NCBI RefSeq assembly: GCF_040689395.1
Contig: NZ_JBFAZX010000005.1
Coordinates: 62,001-126,000, forward strand
Direction of reading: 5' to 3'
DNA: 64,000 bases
From: Dactylosporangium sp040689395
GTDB taxonomy: Bacteria; Actinomycetota; Actinomycetes; Mycobacteriales; Micromonosporaceae
In this document: in pieces, positions 29,972-38,942 of the stretch
Layout of the letters: each line of letters starts with the position of its first letter
How positions within the stretch are numbered: the first letter of the stretch is position 1
The notes under the pieces: generated by a model
Seen by the model: only the letters and a program-made list of their open reading frames with translations
Database searches by the model: none
What the model was told of the DNA's origin: nothing
Position numbers and translations under genes: made by a program

Positions 29972-30000
29972 TTGGCAAGGTTGCTCCCACTGCGTACGCT
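29972..30000 (+). promoter_or_regulatory. Sigma-70-like promoter for a leaderless Hsp70-PBP mRNA
   Basis: TTGGCA (29972-29977), 17-base spacer, TACGCT (29995-30000). The expected transcription start falls on or next to the GTG at 30007, so the mRNA would lack a leader. This supports that start codon and an expression unit separate from gluABCD. Hexamers fit the actinobacterial housekeeping consensus reasonably; no experiment. Confidence 0.45.
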
Positions 30001-30006
30001 GCGCGG

Positions 30007-32886
30007 GTGGTGGACACCGGATTCAGGTTGGGCATCGACTTCGGCACCTCGAACACGGTCGCGGTGCTGCGCTGGCCGGACGGGCGCACCAAGCCCCTGC
30101 TCTTCGACGGCTCGCCGCTGCTGCCCTCGGCGGTGTACGTCAACGCCGACGGCACGATCCTGACCGGTCGCGACGCCGTGCACTCCGCGCGGCTGCAGCC
30201 GCACCGGTTCGAGCCCTACCCGAAGCGTCGCATCGAGGAGGGCACCGTCTGGCTCGGCGAGCGGGACGTGCCCGTCGGCGAGCTCGTCGCGACCGTGCTG
30301 CGCCGGGTCGCGGCCGAGGCCGAGCGGGTCGCCGGCGCGAAGCCGTCGCAGGTGATGATGACCCACCCGGCGACCTGGCCGCCGCAGCGGCGCCAGACCC
30401 TCTCCCAGGCCGCCATCGCGGCCGGGCTGCCCGAGCCGCTGCTGTCCTCCGAGCCGGTCGCCGCCGCCTCGTACTTCGTCGGCACGGTCGGCACCCACGT
30501 GCCGGTCGGCGGCATCGCGGTCGTCTACGACTTCGGCGCCGGCACGTTCGACGCGAGCGTCGTGCGCCGCAACGCGGGCGGCGGCTTCGACGTGCTGGCC
30601 AGCGAGGGCCTGCCCGACGCCGGCGGGCTCGACGTGGACGCGACCGTGGTGGCATACCTCGGGCGCAACTTCGCCGGCCGCGAGGGCGACCGGTGGCACA
30701 GGCTGACCAACCCGGAGAGCGAGGCCGACCGGCGGGCCGCCTGGCAGCTGTGGGAGGACGCGCGGCTGGCCAAGGAGATGCTCAGCCGGGCCGCCACCAC
30801 ATATGTCCACGTGCCCCTGTTCGACGAGAGCGTGCCGATCGGCCGCGAGCAGCTGGAGCAGCTGGCCCGGCCGATCCTGGACCGCACGGTCACGGCGACG
30901 CAGATCGCGGTGACAGCCGCGGCGCTCGGCGACCGCCCGGTGTCGGCGGTGTTCCTGGTCGGCGGCTCCAGCCGGATCCCGCTGGCCGCCACGCTGCTGC
31001 ACCGCGCGATGGGGCTCGCGCCGACCGCGATCGAGCAGCCGGAGTTGGTCGTCGCCGAGGGCGCGCTGCACCTGGCCCCGCCGACCGGTCGTGCCCCGGT
31101 GTCGGGCGCCGCCGCCGGCGCCTCCTCGCCGCTCTCCGGGCCAAACTCCGGGTCAATCTCCGGGCCGCCGATCTCGGGCGTCCCCGGCCTGGAGCCCAGC
31201 GGAGACGTTGCCGCGGCGCCGGTGTCGGGCTCCCCCGTCTCCGGGCAGCCGGTGTCGCCGGCGTTCTCGATGCCGTCGAACACGCCGCACCTGCCACCGC
31301 TGCTGCAGACGAGCTCGATGCAGGTGGTGCCACCGCAGCCCACGTCGCCGCCGATCGCGCCGCCGCAGCCCACCTCGCCGCCACCCCCGCAGCTCCCGGC
31401 CGGCTTCCCGCAGCAGCGCCCGCCGGCGCAGCCCGCCGTGCCAGCCGTGCCCGCTCAGCCCGCCGCCTACGCCCAGCCGCGGCCGCCGGTCGCACCGCCG
31501 CAGCCCGTGACCGGGCCGCCGGCCAGCCCCGCCCCGGCGTGGCAGGCGCCCGCCTCCACCCAGCCCGTCTCCGCCCAACCCATGTCTGCCCAGCCCATGT
31601 CTGCCCAGCCCATGTCCGTGCAGCCGATGTCGGGACAGCCCGTCTCCGGCGGGTACGGGCCGCCCGGGGTGCAACCGCCGCGAAAGCGCAACAGCGGGCT
31701 CATCGCGGCCGCCGGTGTCGGCGGCCTCGCGCTCCTGCTCGTCATCGGCGGAATCGTCTGGGTCGCCACCAGGGGCCACGACGGAGAGGGCGGGGGCGGC
31801 GGCAACCCGTCGAACCAGGCGATGCCGGCCGTGTCCCCCGCGTGCGGGCACAAGATCGGATACCTCGGCATGTCCAGCGGCGACAACGCCGACGACGGCG
31901 TGATGATGCGCAACAGCGTCAAGATGGCCATCGACGACTTCAACGCCACGCACTCGAACTGCCACGTCGACTTCAAGGAGTTCGACACGACGGGCACCGA
32001 CGAAGGCAGCAAGAAGAAGGCGCAGAACGCGGTCGACGACCCGGAGGTCATCGGCGTGGTCGGCCCGGTGTACGACAACGAGATCCTCGCCGCCGGCCCG
32101 ATCCTCAACAGGGCGAACCTGCCGATGATCGCGCCGTTCGCGCCGGGCGTGAAGCTCGCCGAGCAGGGCTGGGCCACGTTCCACCGGATCATCGGCTCCG
32201 ACGAGGACCAGGCCCGAGCGGGCGCGCGATACCTGAAGAACACGCTCAAGGCGAAGAAGACCGCGATCGTGTACGACGACTCGGACTTCGGCAGGGTCGG
32301 GCGTCAGCAGGTGTCGAACGAGCTGGGCAGCGCCACCGGCCAGACGGTGCAGATCCGCGAGACCGACACCGACTTCACCTCCGCGGTCAAGCAGATCGCG
32401 GACTCCAACGCGGACGCCGTCTACTTCGCGGGCCAGTCCGACGACGGCATCGCCTTCGTGAAGGCGCTGCGGACGGCGAAGCCCGACCTGCCGGTCGTAG
32501 GCTCGGACAATCTGTTCACGCAGGGCTTCGTCAGCAAGACCGAGGGCAAGGCCGAGGGCGTCATCGTCACCTGCCCGTGCGTGCCGTCGAAGGAGGCGGG
32601 CGGCGACTTCGCGTCGAAGTACCAGGGCGTGTTCGGCACCCCGGCCAGCTACTACGGCCCGGAGGCGTACGACGCGGCCAGCGTCTTTCTGGCCGGCTTC
32701 CTGGCGGGCAAGGGCACCCGCGACGAGATGGTCGGCTTCATGTCGACGTACAACGCCAAGGGCGTGGCCACGGGCCGCCAGATCAAGTTCGACGGCAGCG
32801 GCAACCTGTCGGCGCCGGATCCGCTGATCTGGGCGTACAAGGTGCAGGGCAAGTACATGGTGAAGGACTCCGTGATCCAACCCTGA
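30007..32886 (+). CDS. Hsp70-type ATPase fused through a TM helix to a branched-chain-type periplasmic binding domain
   Basis: One 959-residue chain with three parts. Residues 1-340: Hsp70/actin-fold ATPase with phosphate-1 LGIDFGTSNTVAVLRW (about 8-23), phosphate-2 YDFGAGTFD (174-182) and adenosine motif VFLVGGSSRIPL (315-326); there is no DnaK-type substrate-binding domain. Residues about 345-560: Pro/Ser/Gln-rich linker with a tandem SAQPM unit. Membrane helix about 564-589 (LIAAAGVGGLALLLVIGGIV), preceded by RKRN, placing the ATPase in the cytosol. Residues 612-959: type I solute-binding fold like LivJ/LivK (KIGYLGMSSGDNADDG, VVGPVYDNEILAAGPI, TAIVYDDSDFGR, YYGPEAYDAASVFLAG). GTG 30007 is supported by a leaderless-type promoter; GTG 29965 would add 14 residues. 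It resembles sensor proteins in which a kinase is fused to a binding protein, with an Hsp70 ATPase instead. Likely a ligand sensor or membrane-tethered chaperone switch; inference. Ligand unknown. Confidence 0.9.
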   Translation: MVDTGFRLGIDFGTSNTVAVLRWPDGRTKPLLFDGSPLLPSAVYVNADGTILTGRDAVHSARLQPHRFEPYPKRRIEEGTVWLGERDVPVGELVATVLRRVAAEAERVAGAKPSQVMMTHPATWPPQRRQTLSQAAIAAGLPEPLLSSEPVAAASYFVGTVGTHVPVGGIAVVYDFGAGTFDASVVRRNAGGGFDVLASEGLPDAGGLDVDATVVAYLGRNFAGREGDRWHRLTNPESEADRRAAWQLWEDARLAKEMLSRAATTYVHVPLFDESVPIGREQLEQLARPILDRTVTATQIAVTAAALGDRPVSAVFLVGGSSRIPLAATLLHRAMGLAPTAIEQPELVVAEGALHLAPPTGRAPVSGAAAGASSPLSGPNSGSISGPPISGVPGLEPSGDVAAAPVSGSPVSGQPVSPAFSMPSNTPHLPPLLQTSSMQVVPPQPTSPPIAPPQPTSPPPPQLPAGFPQQRPPAQPAVPAVPAQPAAYAQPRPPVAPPQPVTGPPASPAPAWQAPASTQPVSAQPMSAQPMSAQPMSVQPMSGQPVSGGYGPPGVQPPRKRNSGLIAAAGVGGLALLLVIGGIVWVATRGHDGEGGGGGNPSNQAMPAVSPACGHKIGYLGMSSGDNADDGVMMRNSVKMAIDDFNATHSNCHVDFKEFDTTGTDEGSKKKAQNAVDDPEVIGVVGPVYDNEILAAGPILNRANLPMIAPFAPGVKLAEQGWATFHRIIGSDEDQARAGARYLKNTLKAKKTAIVYDDSDFGRVGRQQVSNELGSATGQTVQIRETDTDFTSAVKQIADSNADAVYFAGQSDDGIAFVKALRTAKPDLPVVGSDNLFTQGFVSKTEGKAEGVIVTCPCVPSKEAGGDFASKYQGVFGTPASYYGPEAYDAASVFLAGFLAGKGTRDEMVGFMSTYNAKGVATGRQIKFDGSGNLSAPDPLIWAYKVQGKYMVKDSVIQP
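31579..31638 (+). repeat. 15-bp tandem repeat encoding the SAQPM linker units
   Basis: Four 15-base units inside the Hsp70-PBP linker: two identical (CCCATGTCTGCCCAG), then one with two changes and one more diverged. Such in-frame minisatellites vary in copy number by slippage without breaking the frame. Confidence 0.72.
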
Positions 32887-32925
32887 TCCGGCCCTCAACC
32901 CCGGCGCTCAGGGCGGGTGCGCCGG

Positions 32926-34707
32926 TCAGCGGGCGATCTCGGTGACCCGCGACTCCCGCACGACCGTGACGCGGATCTGCCCCGGGTAGGTCAGCTCCTC
33001 CTCGATCTGCTTCGCCACGTCGCGGGCCAGCACCGCCGCCCCGATGTCGTCGACGTCATCGGGCCGGACCATGACCCGGATCTCGCGCCCGGCCTGCATC
33101 GCGAAGACCTTCTCCACGCCGGACTTGCCGCCGGCGATCTCCTCGATGCGCTCGAGGCGGTTGACGTATGCCTCCAGGCTCTCCCGCCGCGCGCCCGGGC
33201 GGCCGCCGGAGCACGCGTCGGACGCCTGCGTCAGGACGGCCTCGATGGTCTGCGGCAGGACCTCGTTGTGGTGCGCCTCGATCGCGTGGACGACTTCGTC
33301 GTGCTCGCCATACTTGCGCGCGACATCGGCCCCGATCAGCGCATGGCTGCCCTCGACCTCGTGGGTAAGCGCCTTGCCGATGTCGTGCAGGAAGGCGCAC
33401 CGCTTGATCAGGGCCGGGTCCAGCCGCAGCTCGGAGGCCATGATGCCGGCGATGTGAGCGGTCTCGACGAGGTGCTTGAGGACGTTCTGGCCGTACGAGG
33501 TTCGATACCGCAGCCGCCCGAGCAGCGTCATCAGCTCGGGGTGCAGGTCAGTGATCCCGACCTCGACCAGCGCGTCCTCGGCGGCCCGGTGGCACAGCCG
33601 CTCGACCTCGTGCTTCGCCTGCTCGAAGACCTCCTCGATGCGGTGCGGATGGATCCGCCCGTCGAGCACCAGCTTCTCGAGGGTGAGGCGGCCGATCTCC
33701 CGGCGGACCGGATCGAAGCAGGACAGCAGCACCGCCTCGGGCGTGTCGTCAATGATCAGGTTGACCCCGGTCGTCGACTCGAACGCGCGGATGTTGCGTC
33801 CCTCGCGCCCGATGATCCGGCCCTTCATCTCGTCGCTGGGCAGGTGCAGGACGCTGACCACGCTCTCCGCCGTCTGCTCGCTGGCGACCCGCTGGATGGC
33901 GTCGACGACGATGTGCCGGGCCCGCTGCTCGGCGGTGTTGCGCGCGTCGTTCTCGATATCACGCACGAGGAGCGCCGCCTCGCGCTTGGCCTGTGCCTCG
34001 ATCGTCTCGACGACCTCGGTCCGGGCCGCTTCGGCCGTCAGCCCCGCGATGCGCTCCAGCTCCTCGCGGTGCCGATCCTCACCCTCGGCGAGATCGGCCT
34101 CACGCCGGGCAAAGGACGCTTCGCGTTCCGAAAGATCCGATTCGGTACCGCTGATGCGCCGGTCCCGCTCCGCCAGCCGCTCGGCCTCCTCGGCCAGCAG
34201 CCGCTCCCGCTCGTCGAGCCGGCGCTGCCGGCGTTCGGCGTCCTGCGACTGCTCTTTGGCCACCGTGGTGAGCTGGTTGACCTCGCGCTCCCCCGCCCGC
34301 CGCGCCGCCGCCCGCGCCTTCTCGGCGTCGATCTCGGCCTGCCGGTGCGCGCGCTCGATCAGCGAGTCGGCGTCGGCCCGGGCCCCGTCGATGATCCGCC
34401 GCGCCTCCGACCTGGCCGCGCTTGCCTCCGCCTTCGCCGCCGCCGCCTCGGTCCGCGCCGCCGCCGCGGCAGCACGCGCCTCGTCGACAGCCGCCGTGGC
34501 GTCCTCGGCGGCGGTTCGCAGCGACGCCAGCGAGTGCTCCTGCCGGTCCTTCTCGGCGAGGAAGACGGGATCGTCCACCGCCGGCGCCGCGGCCGGCGCG
34601 CTCATCCCGAGCCGCCGGATGACCTTCAGCGCGACCACGAGCGCCACGACCACGACGACGCCGAGCACGGTCATCGCCACCGTCAGCGCGATCTGAAACC
34701 CAGTCAC
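32926..34707 (-). CDS. rny: Ribonuclease Y
   Basis: Membrane-anchored endoribonuclease that starts mRNA decay. N-terminal helix (LTVAMTVLGVVVVVALVVAL), long coiled coil rich in Ala/Glu/Arg (about 60-260), KH domain (DEMKGRIIGREGRNIRAFES), HD domain (CAFLHDIGKALTHEVEGSHA then AIEAHHNEV) and C-terminal RNase Y domain ending REIRVMVRPDDVDDIG. 593 residues. GTG start at 34707 with GGTGAGGTGG upstream. Placed near recX-recA as in many actinobacteria. Converges on the Hsp70-PBP gene with 39 bases between. Confidence 0.95.
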   Translation of the reverse strand: MTGFQIALTVAMTVLGVVVVVALVVALKVIRRLGMSAPAAAPAVDDPVFLAEKDRQEHSLASLRTAAEDATAAVDEARAAAAAARTEAAAAKAEASAARSEARRIIDGARADADSLIERAHRQAEIDAEKARAAARRAGEREVNQLTTVAKEQSQDAERRQRRLDERERLLAEEAERLAERDRRISGTESDLSEREASFARREADLAEGEDRHREELERIAGLTAEAARTEVVETIEAQAKREAALLVRDIENDARNTAEQRARHIVVDAIQRVASEQTAESVVSVLHLPSDEMKGRIIGREGRNIRAFESTTGVNLIIDDTPEAVLLSCFDPVRREIGRLTLEKLVLDGRIHPHRIEEVFEQAKHEVERLCHRAAEDALVEVGITDLHPELMTLLGRLRYRTSYGQNVLKHLVETAHIAGIMASELRLDPALIKRCAFLHDIGKALTHEVEGSHALIGADVARKYGEHDEVVHAIEAHHNEVLPQTIEAVLTQASDACSGGRPGARRESLEAYVNRLERIEEIAGGKSGVEKVFAMQAGREIRVMVRPDDVDDIGAAVLARDVAKQIEEELTYPGQIRVTVVRESRVTEIAR

Positions 34708-36107
34708 GCCGCCACCTCACCGGCTGCCGCACGGTACACGCCCGCCCGGTTTCCACACGCTCTGTTCACAACTACCGCCCTGTCCGCACGGGCGGTCCCG
34801 CCCCCGGTTGCAACCCTACTTGCGTCGACGGCCCGGGTTCGTCGCTCGAGCCGGAAGGGCGCGGTTGCGCCTCGGCCGCCGCACGCCACGATCCGGTCGC
34901 CGCTCTCGCCGGGCACCGCGCGACGGGCCGGTTCCGTCCGGTCCCGCCCACTCACCGCGGCGACCGCCCGGAGGCACGGTTCGGTCCGGCCCCGGCCACT
35001 CACGGTGGCGACCGCCCGGAGGTGCGGGCCCAGGCTTCGGCTTCCCTCGTCGCCGTCGGCATCCGGCGCCGTGCCGGACCGTTCGCCGTCGCGGACTCGT
35101 CCCGTGGTCGCCGCGGTGGCCGTCAAGCCACCGTTGCTTTCGGGGTCGCAGAGGATGACACGAGCGCACTCCGTCACGACGTCACCTCGCTCCGCTCGGC
35201 GCCGCGCATCTGCGACGGCGGGTGATGTGGAGGAGACGCCCAACCACTACGCATCAAGATATATCGATATCGAGGCTTAGAAGGCCCCGCTGCCGGGTCA
35301 CTGCTAGCGCCAACGTCTCCCGCAAGGCGTGGCGCTTCATATCCGCTACGAACGTGGTAAGTGTTGCTGATCTGTGATGCGATCTATGTTGTGCGGTAAA
35401 CCCGCAGTGGTTGGGCGGTCTCCATCTGGTAACGCCGAGGCTAGGTCTTGAGGGCGCTTCGGTCAAGGACTCATGATCGGGCACCATACGGGACGTAAGT
35501 CCGCCAAGTACCGTTGCCAGCCGAAACGCCCCAGCGGCAACATTTGGCCGGATGTTTCCGGCAAGTCGGTCGCCGAGATCCACCCCCCGTGACGACTAGT
35601 TCGACGCAGCGCACATTCGCCTCGACCTAGCCTGCAATCATTCCACCACAGAACGTGGCCGCCACCAACACCACCATCGACATCCATCACGCAAGCCGTG
35701 CCGCATTCGGAGAGGCGGCCGGCCCTCATTCGAGGTGGCAGCGCACACCTGGCCTGGTGGCGCCGCGCTGGATAGCGGGTGGCAACCCCCGACGGACCCG
35801 GCCACCACGCACCACCCCGGACCGGAACAGCACAGTGGCGCGAATGTGACACCAATCGATCGGACGCTGCGGACCGCGATACGGCGATGGACGATACGAC
35901 GGATCTCGACACAGCGCCGTGAAGGCTGCAAGAGATGGCTGCCGCGGACATGGCGGCGAAAAGGCAGGCGGCGCGGAGCCGCGGACCGGCGGCGGGCTGG
36001 CAGCGCGGAGCGGCGCAAGGCGGGCAACGCAGAAGCGGGTGCGGTGCGCGGCTCGGGCGGCGCGGTGCGGTGCGGTGCGGTGCGGTGCGGAAGCGGCGGG
36101 CCGGTGG
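34708..36107. other. 1.4-kb gene-free interval between rny and recX
   Basis: No supported gene. 34,810-35,050 carries a degenerate tandem repeat of about 54-57 bp (units share GGCGACCGCCCGGAGG; copies near 34,963 and 35,007). 35,240-35,640 is markedly more AT-rich than its surroundings and contains AAGATATATCGATATCG with a perfect ATATCGATAT palindrome at 35261-35270, of the type bound by PadR-like regulators; no such regulator is adjacent. A 39-codon plus frame from 35473 (MIGHHTGRKSAKYRC) is possible but lacks support. 35,930-36,107 is low-complexity, ending in a pentamer repeat beside the recX stop. Confidence 0.6.
36062..36090. repeat. GCGGT pentanucleotide microsatellite
   Basis: Five full GCGGT units plus GCGG, 18 bases beyond the recX stop. 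Slippage here would not change a protein but could affect the recX mRNA end. Confidence 0.75.
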
Positions 36108-37478
36108 TTACTGTGCGTCGGGATCGAGTGCGGCGTCGGCCAGTGCGTCTGGGTCGATGCCGTCGGCGAACTCGGCGGACTCCTCCCGATCGGCCATGAC
36201 CTCCTTGACCACGCGGATGGCGAGGCCGACCGGGTAGCCCTTGCGCCCGAGCATCCCGACCAGGCGCCGGAACACGGCCTCCGGCCCGCCGCGGGTCTCG
36301 GTGCGCAGGCGGCGGGCCACGAGCGCCCGCGCGGTCTGCTCCTCCACCTCTGGGGCCAGCTCCTCGAGCGCCTCGCTCACCTCGTCCGCGGAGACACCCT
36401 TGCGCCGTAGCTCGCCGGCCAGCGCGCGGCGGGCCAGCCCGCGTCCGTGGTGGCGGCTGGCGACCCAGGCCCGAGCGAACGCGGCGTCGTCGATGATGCC
36501 GACGTCGTCGTACCGCTCGAGGATCTCGGCCGCGATCTCGTCCTCCACCCCGCGCTTGCGCATGGCGGTGGCGAGCTCGGCGCGCGTGCGCGGCCGCACC
36601 GCCAGCTGCCGCAGACAGATCTCCCGCGCCGCCTCCCGCGGATTGACCGCCGCCGCCGGCGGCGAATCGCGACGCTCCCGGCCGCGGCCCCCGCGCCTGC
36701 CCCGCCGATCCCCGTCCCGGCCCCCGCCTCCGCCGTCACGCTCGCCGCCAGAATCGGGAATTCCTGAAATGTCCGAATCATCCACGGAACGGCGCTGGAC
36801 TTCACCCGGCGAAAAGGACAGAGCCTCAGTGCGCGAGGAGAACGACTCAGGCAAATCCTGTGACGAGGCCCGTGAGGAGGAGGCACGGCCGGACGCACGT
36901 CGGGAAGGCGAGCCTGTCGAGGCCGACCGTGGTGCGTCGGCGTCCGCCCACGGGTTGCCCGGCCCGGGCTCCCATGCCGGCCGCTGCGCCGACTCGGCCC
37001 GGGCATCGCCGGTCGAGAGCCAGGGATTGTCCGAAGGGGTCCCCGGACGCTCGCCTGAAGAGGCCCCGGGACGGCCAGAATCCCCTCCCGGATGGTCCGA
37101 AGTGGTGTCGGGACGGCGTGAACCCCCTCCGGGACGGCCCGACGAGGTGTCGGAACGGCCGGAAGAGGCCCGCGGATCGTCGGCTGAGGTCGGGGCAGCC
37201 TCGATCGGGAAGCCGCCGCCGGAACCGGCCGGCGGCAGGGGCGCGTCGCCACGCGGGGCCGAGGCGGCGCCAGTGGCCGGGCTGGCGGAGCCGGGCGAGG
37301 TCGCGAGCCAGGGGTTCTCGCCGCCCGGATCGTCCCAGGGCAGCACCGGCCCCGCGGCCGCGGCGCGCCGAGGCGGCACGGGCCGCGTGGAGTCACCGGC
37401 GGTGAGCCACGGGTTCTCCTCGTCCGACCCGGGCTCGGCCCAGGACTCGGCAGCGGCGGCATCATCCCCGCCGGGCAT
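36108..37478 (-). CDS. recX: Regulatory protein RecX with long disordered N-terminal extension
   Basis: RecX restrains RecA filaments. Residues about 285-456 are the RecX core: AREICLRQLAVRPRTRAELA, RKRGVEDEIAAEILERYDDV, FARAWVASRHHGRGLARRAL, then the third-helix repeats. Ahead of it are some 280 residues rich in Pro, Ser, Gly, Arg and Asp, far more than the usual 170-residue RecX. Within this tail the motif [EDG]NPW recurs four times: ENPWLTAGD, ENPWLATSP, DNPWLSTGD, GNPWADAD. A basic GRRGGRGRERR stretch adjoins the core. ATG 37478 has GGAGG 7 bases upstream; GTG 37484 is close. Downstream of recA, separated by a strong hairpin. The tail is an unexplained feature; protein docking by NPW motifs is inferred. 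Confidence 0.9.
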   Translation of the reverse strand: MPGGDDAAAAESWAEPGSDEENPWLTAGDSTRPVPPRRAAAAGPVLPWDDPGGENPWLATSPGSASPATGAASAPRGDAPLPPAGSGGGFPIEAAPTSADDPRASSGRSDTSSGRPGGGSRRPDTTSDHPGGDSGRPGASSGERPGTPSDNPWLSTGDARAESAQRPAWEPGPGNPWADADAPRSASTGSPSRRASGRASSSRASSQDLPESFSSRTEALSFSPGEVQRRSVDDSDISGIPDSGGERDGGGGGRDGDRRGRRGGRGRERRDSPPAAAVNPREAAREICLRQLAVRPRTRAELATAMRKRGVEDEIAAEILERYDDVGIIDDAAFARAWVASRHHGRGLARRALAGELRRKGVSADEVSEALEELAPEVEEQTARALVARRLRTETRGGPEAVFRRLVGMLGRKGYPVGLAIRVVKEVMADREESAEFADGIDPDALADAALDPDAQ

Positions 37479-37566
37479 CAGCACACCTCCGACAACAGCA
37501 CCGGCATCGAAGCCGGAATCACCCGCAACCTCCCCGGCGGACCGGCGACCGCGGCCCCGGAAGAGA

Positions 37567-37610
37567 CCCGATGCCGGCCAAGCGGCTTGGCCCGCTTGGC
37601 CGGCATCGGG
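37567..37610 (-). terminator. Perfect 19-bp hairpin between recA and recX
   Basis: Arms 37567-37585 and 37592-37610 are perfect complements, loop CTTGGC. No T-run on the leftward exit (TCTCTTCC). It should cut recX transcription to read-through level, as known for recA-recX in other bacteria. The rest of the 360-base gap (37,479-37,838) holds degenerate CGAC/ACCACG-rich DNA and no gene. Confidence 0.75.
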
Positions 37611-37838
37611 TGGTCACGAGCGCAACGAAGACCAACGCGACGCCGGCACCGACGAGCCGCAACAACCACGGCGCGACACCGCGGTCCGCACGGCGACCGC
37701 CGACCCCGCACCCACAGCGCGATGCCGCCGAGCCGCGGCAACCACGACTGCGACATCGCAGCGACGTAATCAGCGCACCGCGACGACCGCGACCAATGCC
37801 ACGCGAGGGCGGTGCCCCCGCACAGCGGTGGAGGTGCG

Positions 37839-38888
37839 TCAGAAGTCGACCGGGGCGGCCTCGGGGCCGCCTGCGGCGTCGGCCGCCTGGCCGACACCGA
37901 CGCCGAGCTTCTCCTTGATCTTCTTCTCGATCTCGGCGGCCACGTCCGGGTTGTCACGCAGGAACTTGCGCGAGTTCTCCTTGCCCTGGCCGAGCTGGTC
38001 GCCGTCGTACGTATACCACGCACCGGACTTACGAATGATCGCCTGCTCGACGCCCACGTCGATGAGGGAGCCCTCGCGGGAGATGCCCTTGCCATACATG
38101 ATGTCGAACTCGGCCTGCTTGAACGGCGAGGCGACCTTGTTCTTGACGACCTTGACGCGGGTGCGGTTGCCGACCACGTCGGTGCCGTCCTTGAGGCTCT
38201 CGATGCGGCGCACGTCGAGGCGGACCGAGGCGTAGAACTTCAGCGCCCGGCCACCGGTCGTGGTCTCGGGACTGCCGAACATGACGCCGATCTTCTCGCG
38301 CAGCTGGTTGATGAAGATCGCGGTGGTGCCGGAGTTGTTGAGCGCACCGGTGATCTTGCGCAGCGCCTGGCTCATGAGGCGCGCCTGGAGGCCGACGTGG
38401 CTGTCGCCCATCTCGCCCTCGATCTCGGCGCGCGGCACGAGAGCGGCGACGGAGTCGATGACGATGATGTCGAGGGCGCCGGAGCGCACCAGCATGTCGA
38501 CGATCTCGAGGGCCTGCTCACCGGTGTCGGGCTGGGAGACCAGCAGCGCGTCGGTGTCGACGCCCAGCGCCTTGGCGTAGTCGGGGTCGAGCGCGTGCTC
38601 GGCGTCGATGAACGCCGCGATGCCGCCCTGGGCCTGTGCGTTGGCGATCGCGTGCAGGGCGACGGTGGTCTTACCGCTCGACTCCGGACCGAAGACCTCG
38701 ATCACCCGGCCGCGCGGCAGCCCGCCGATGCCCAGCGCCACGTCGAGGGCGATGGAGCCGGTCGGGATCACCGCCTGGGGCTGCTGGACGCGCTCGCCGA
38801 GCCGCATCACGGAGCCCTTGCCGAACTGCTTGTCGATCTGCGAGAGGGCGAGGCCCAGCGCCTTCTCCCGGTCCGGTTGCACTGCCAT
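37839..38888 (-). CDS. recA: Recombinase A
   Basis: Strand-exchange ATPase and LexA coprotease. Walker A FGPESSGKTTVALHAIANAQ, IDAEHALDP, DIIVIDSVAALVPRAE (Walker B), L2 loop GVMFGSPETTTGGRALKFY; the C-terminal acidic/disordered end is short. ATG 38888 (MAVQPDREKAL) is the usual start, 349 residues; the in-frame ATG-free extension to 38936 is less likely. No intein. Upstream is a PafBC-type promoter-like element. Confidence 0.98.
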   Translation of the reverse strand: MAVQPDREKALGLALSQIDKQFGKGSVMRLGERVQQPQAVIPTGSIALDVALGIGGLPRGRVIEVFGPESSGKTTVALHAIANAQAQGGIAAFIDAEHALDPDYAKALGVDTDALLVSQPDTGEQALEIVDMLVRSGALDIIVIDSVAALVPRAEIEGEMGDSHVGLQARLMSQALRKITGALNNSGTTAIFINQLREKIGVMFGSPETTTGGRALKFYASVRLDVRRIESLKDGTDVVGNRTRVKVVKNKVASPFKQAEFDIMYGKGISREGSLIDVGVEQAIIRKSGAWYTYDGDQLGQGKENSRKFLRDNPDVAAEIEKKIKEKLGVGVGQAADAAGGPEAAPVDF

Positions 38889-38942
38889 GTCCGTCACCCC
38901 TGGGTTCGCGGTCTTCGTCGGCGTTCGCTTGTTCACGCTGAC

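Noticed and set aside
36241..38235. 664-codon plus-strand frame across recX
   Set aside because: Ser/Arg/Pro-rich antisense shadow of recX and of the recA-recX gap.
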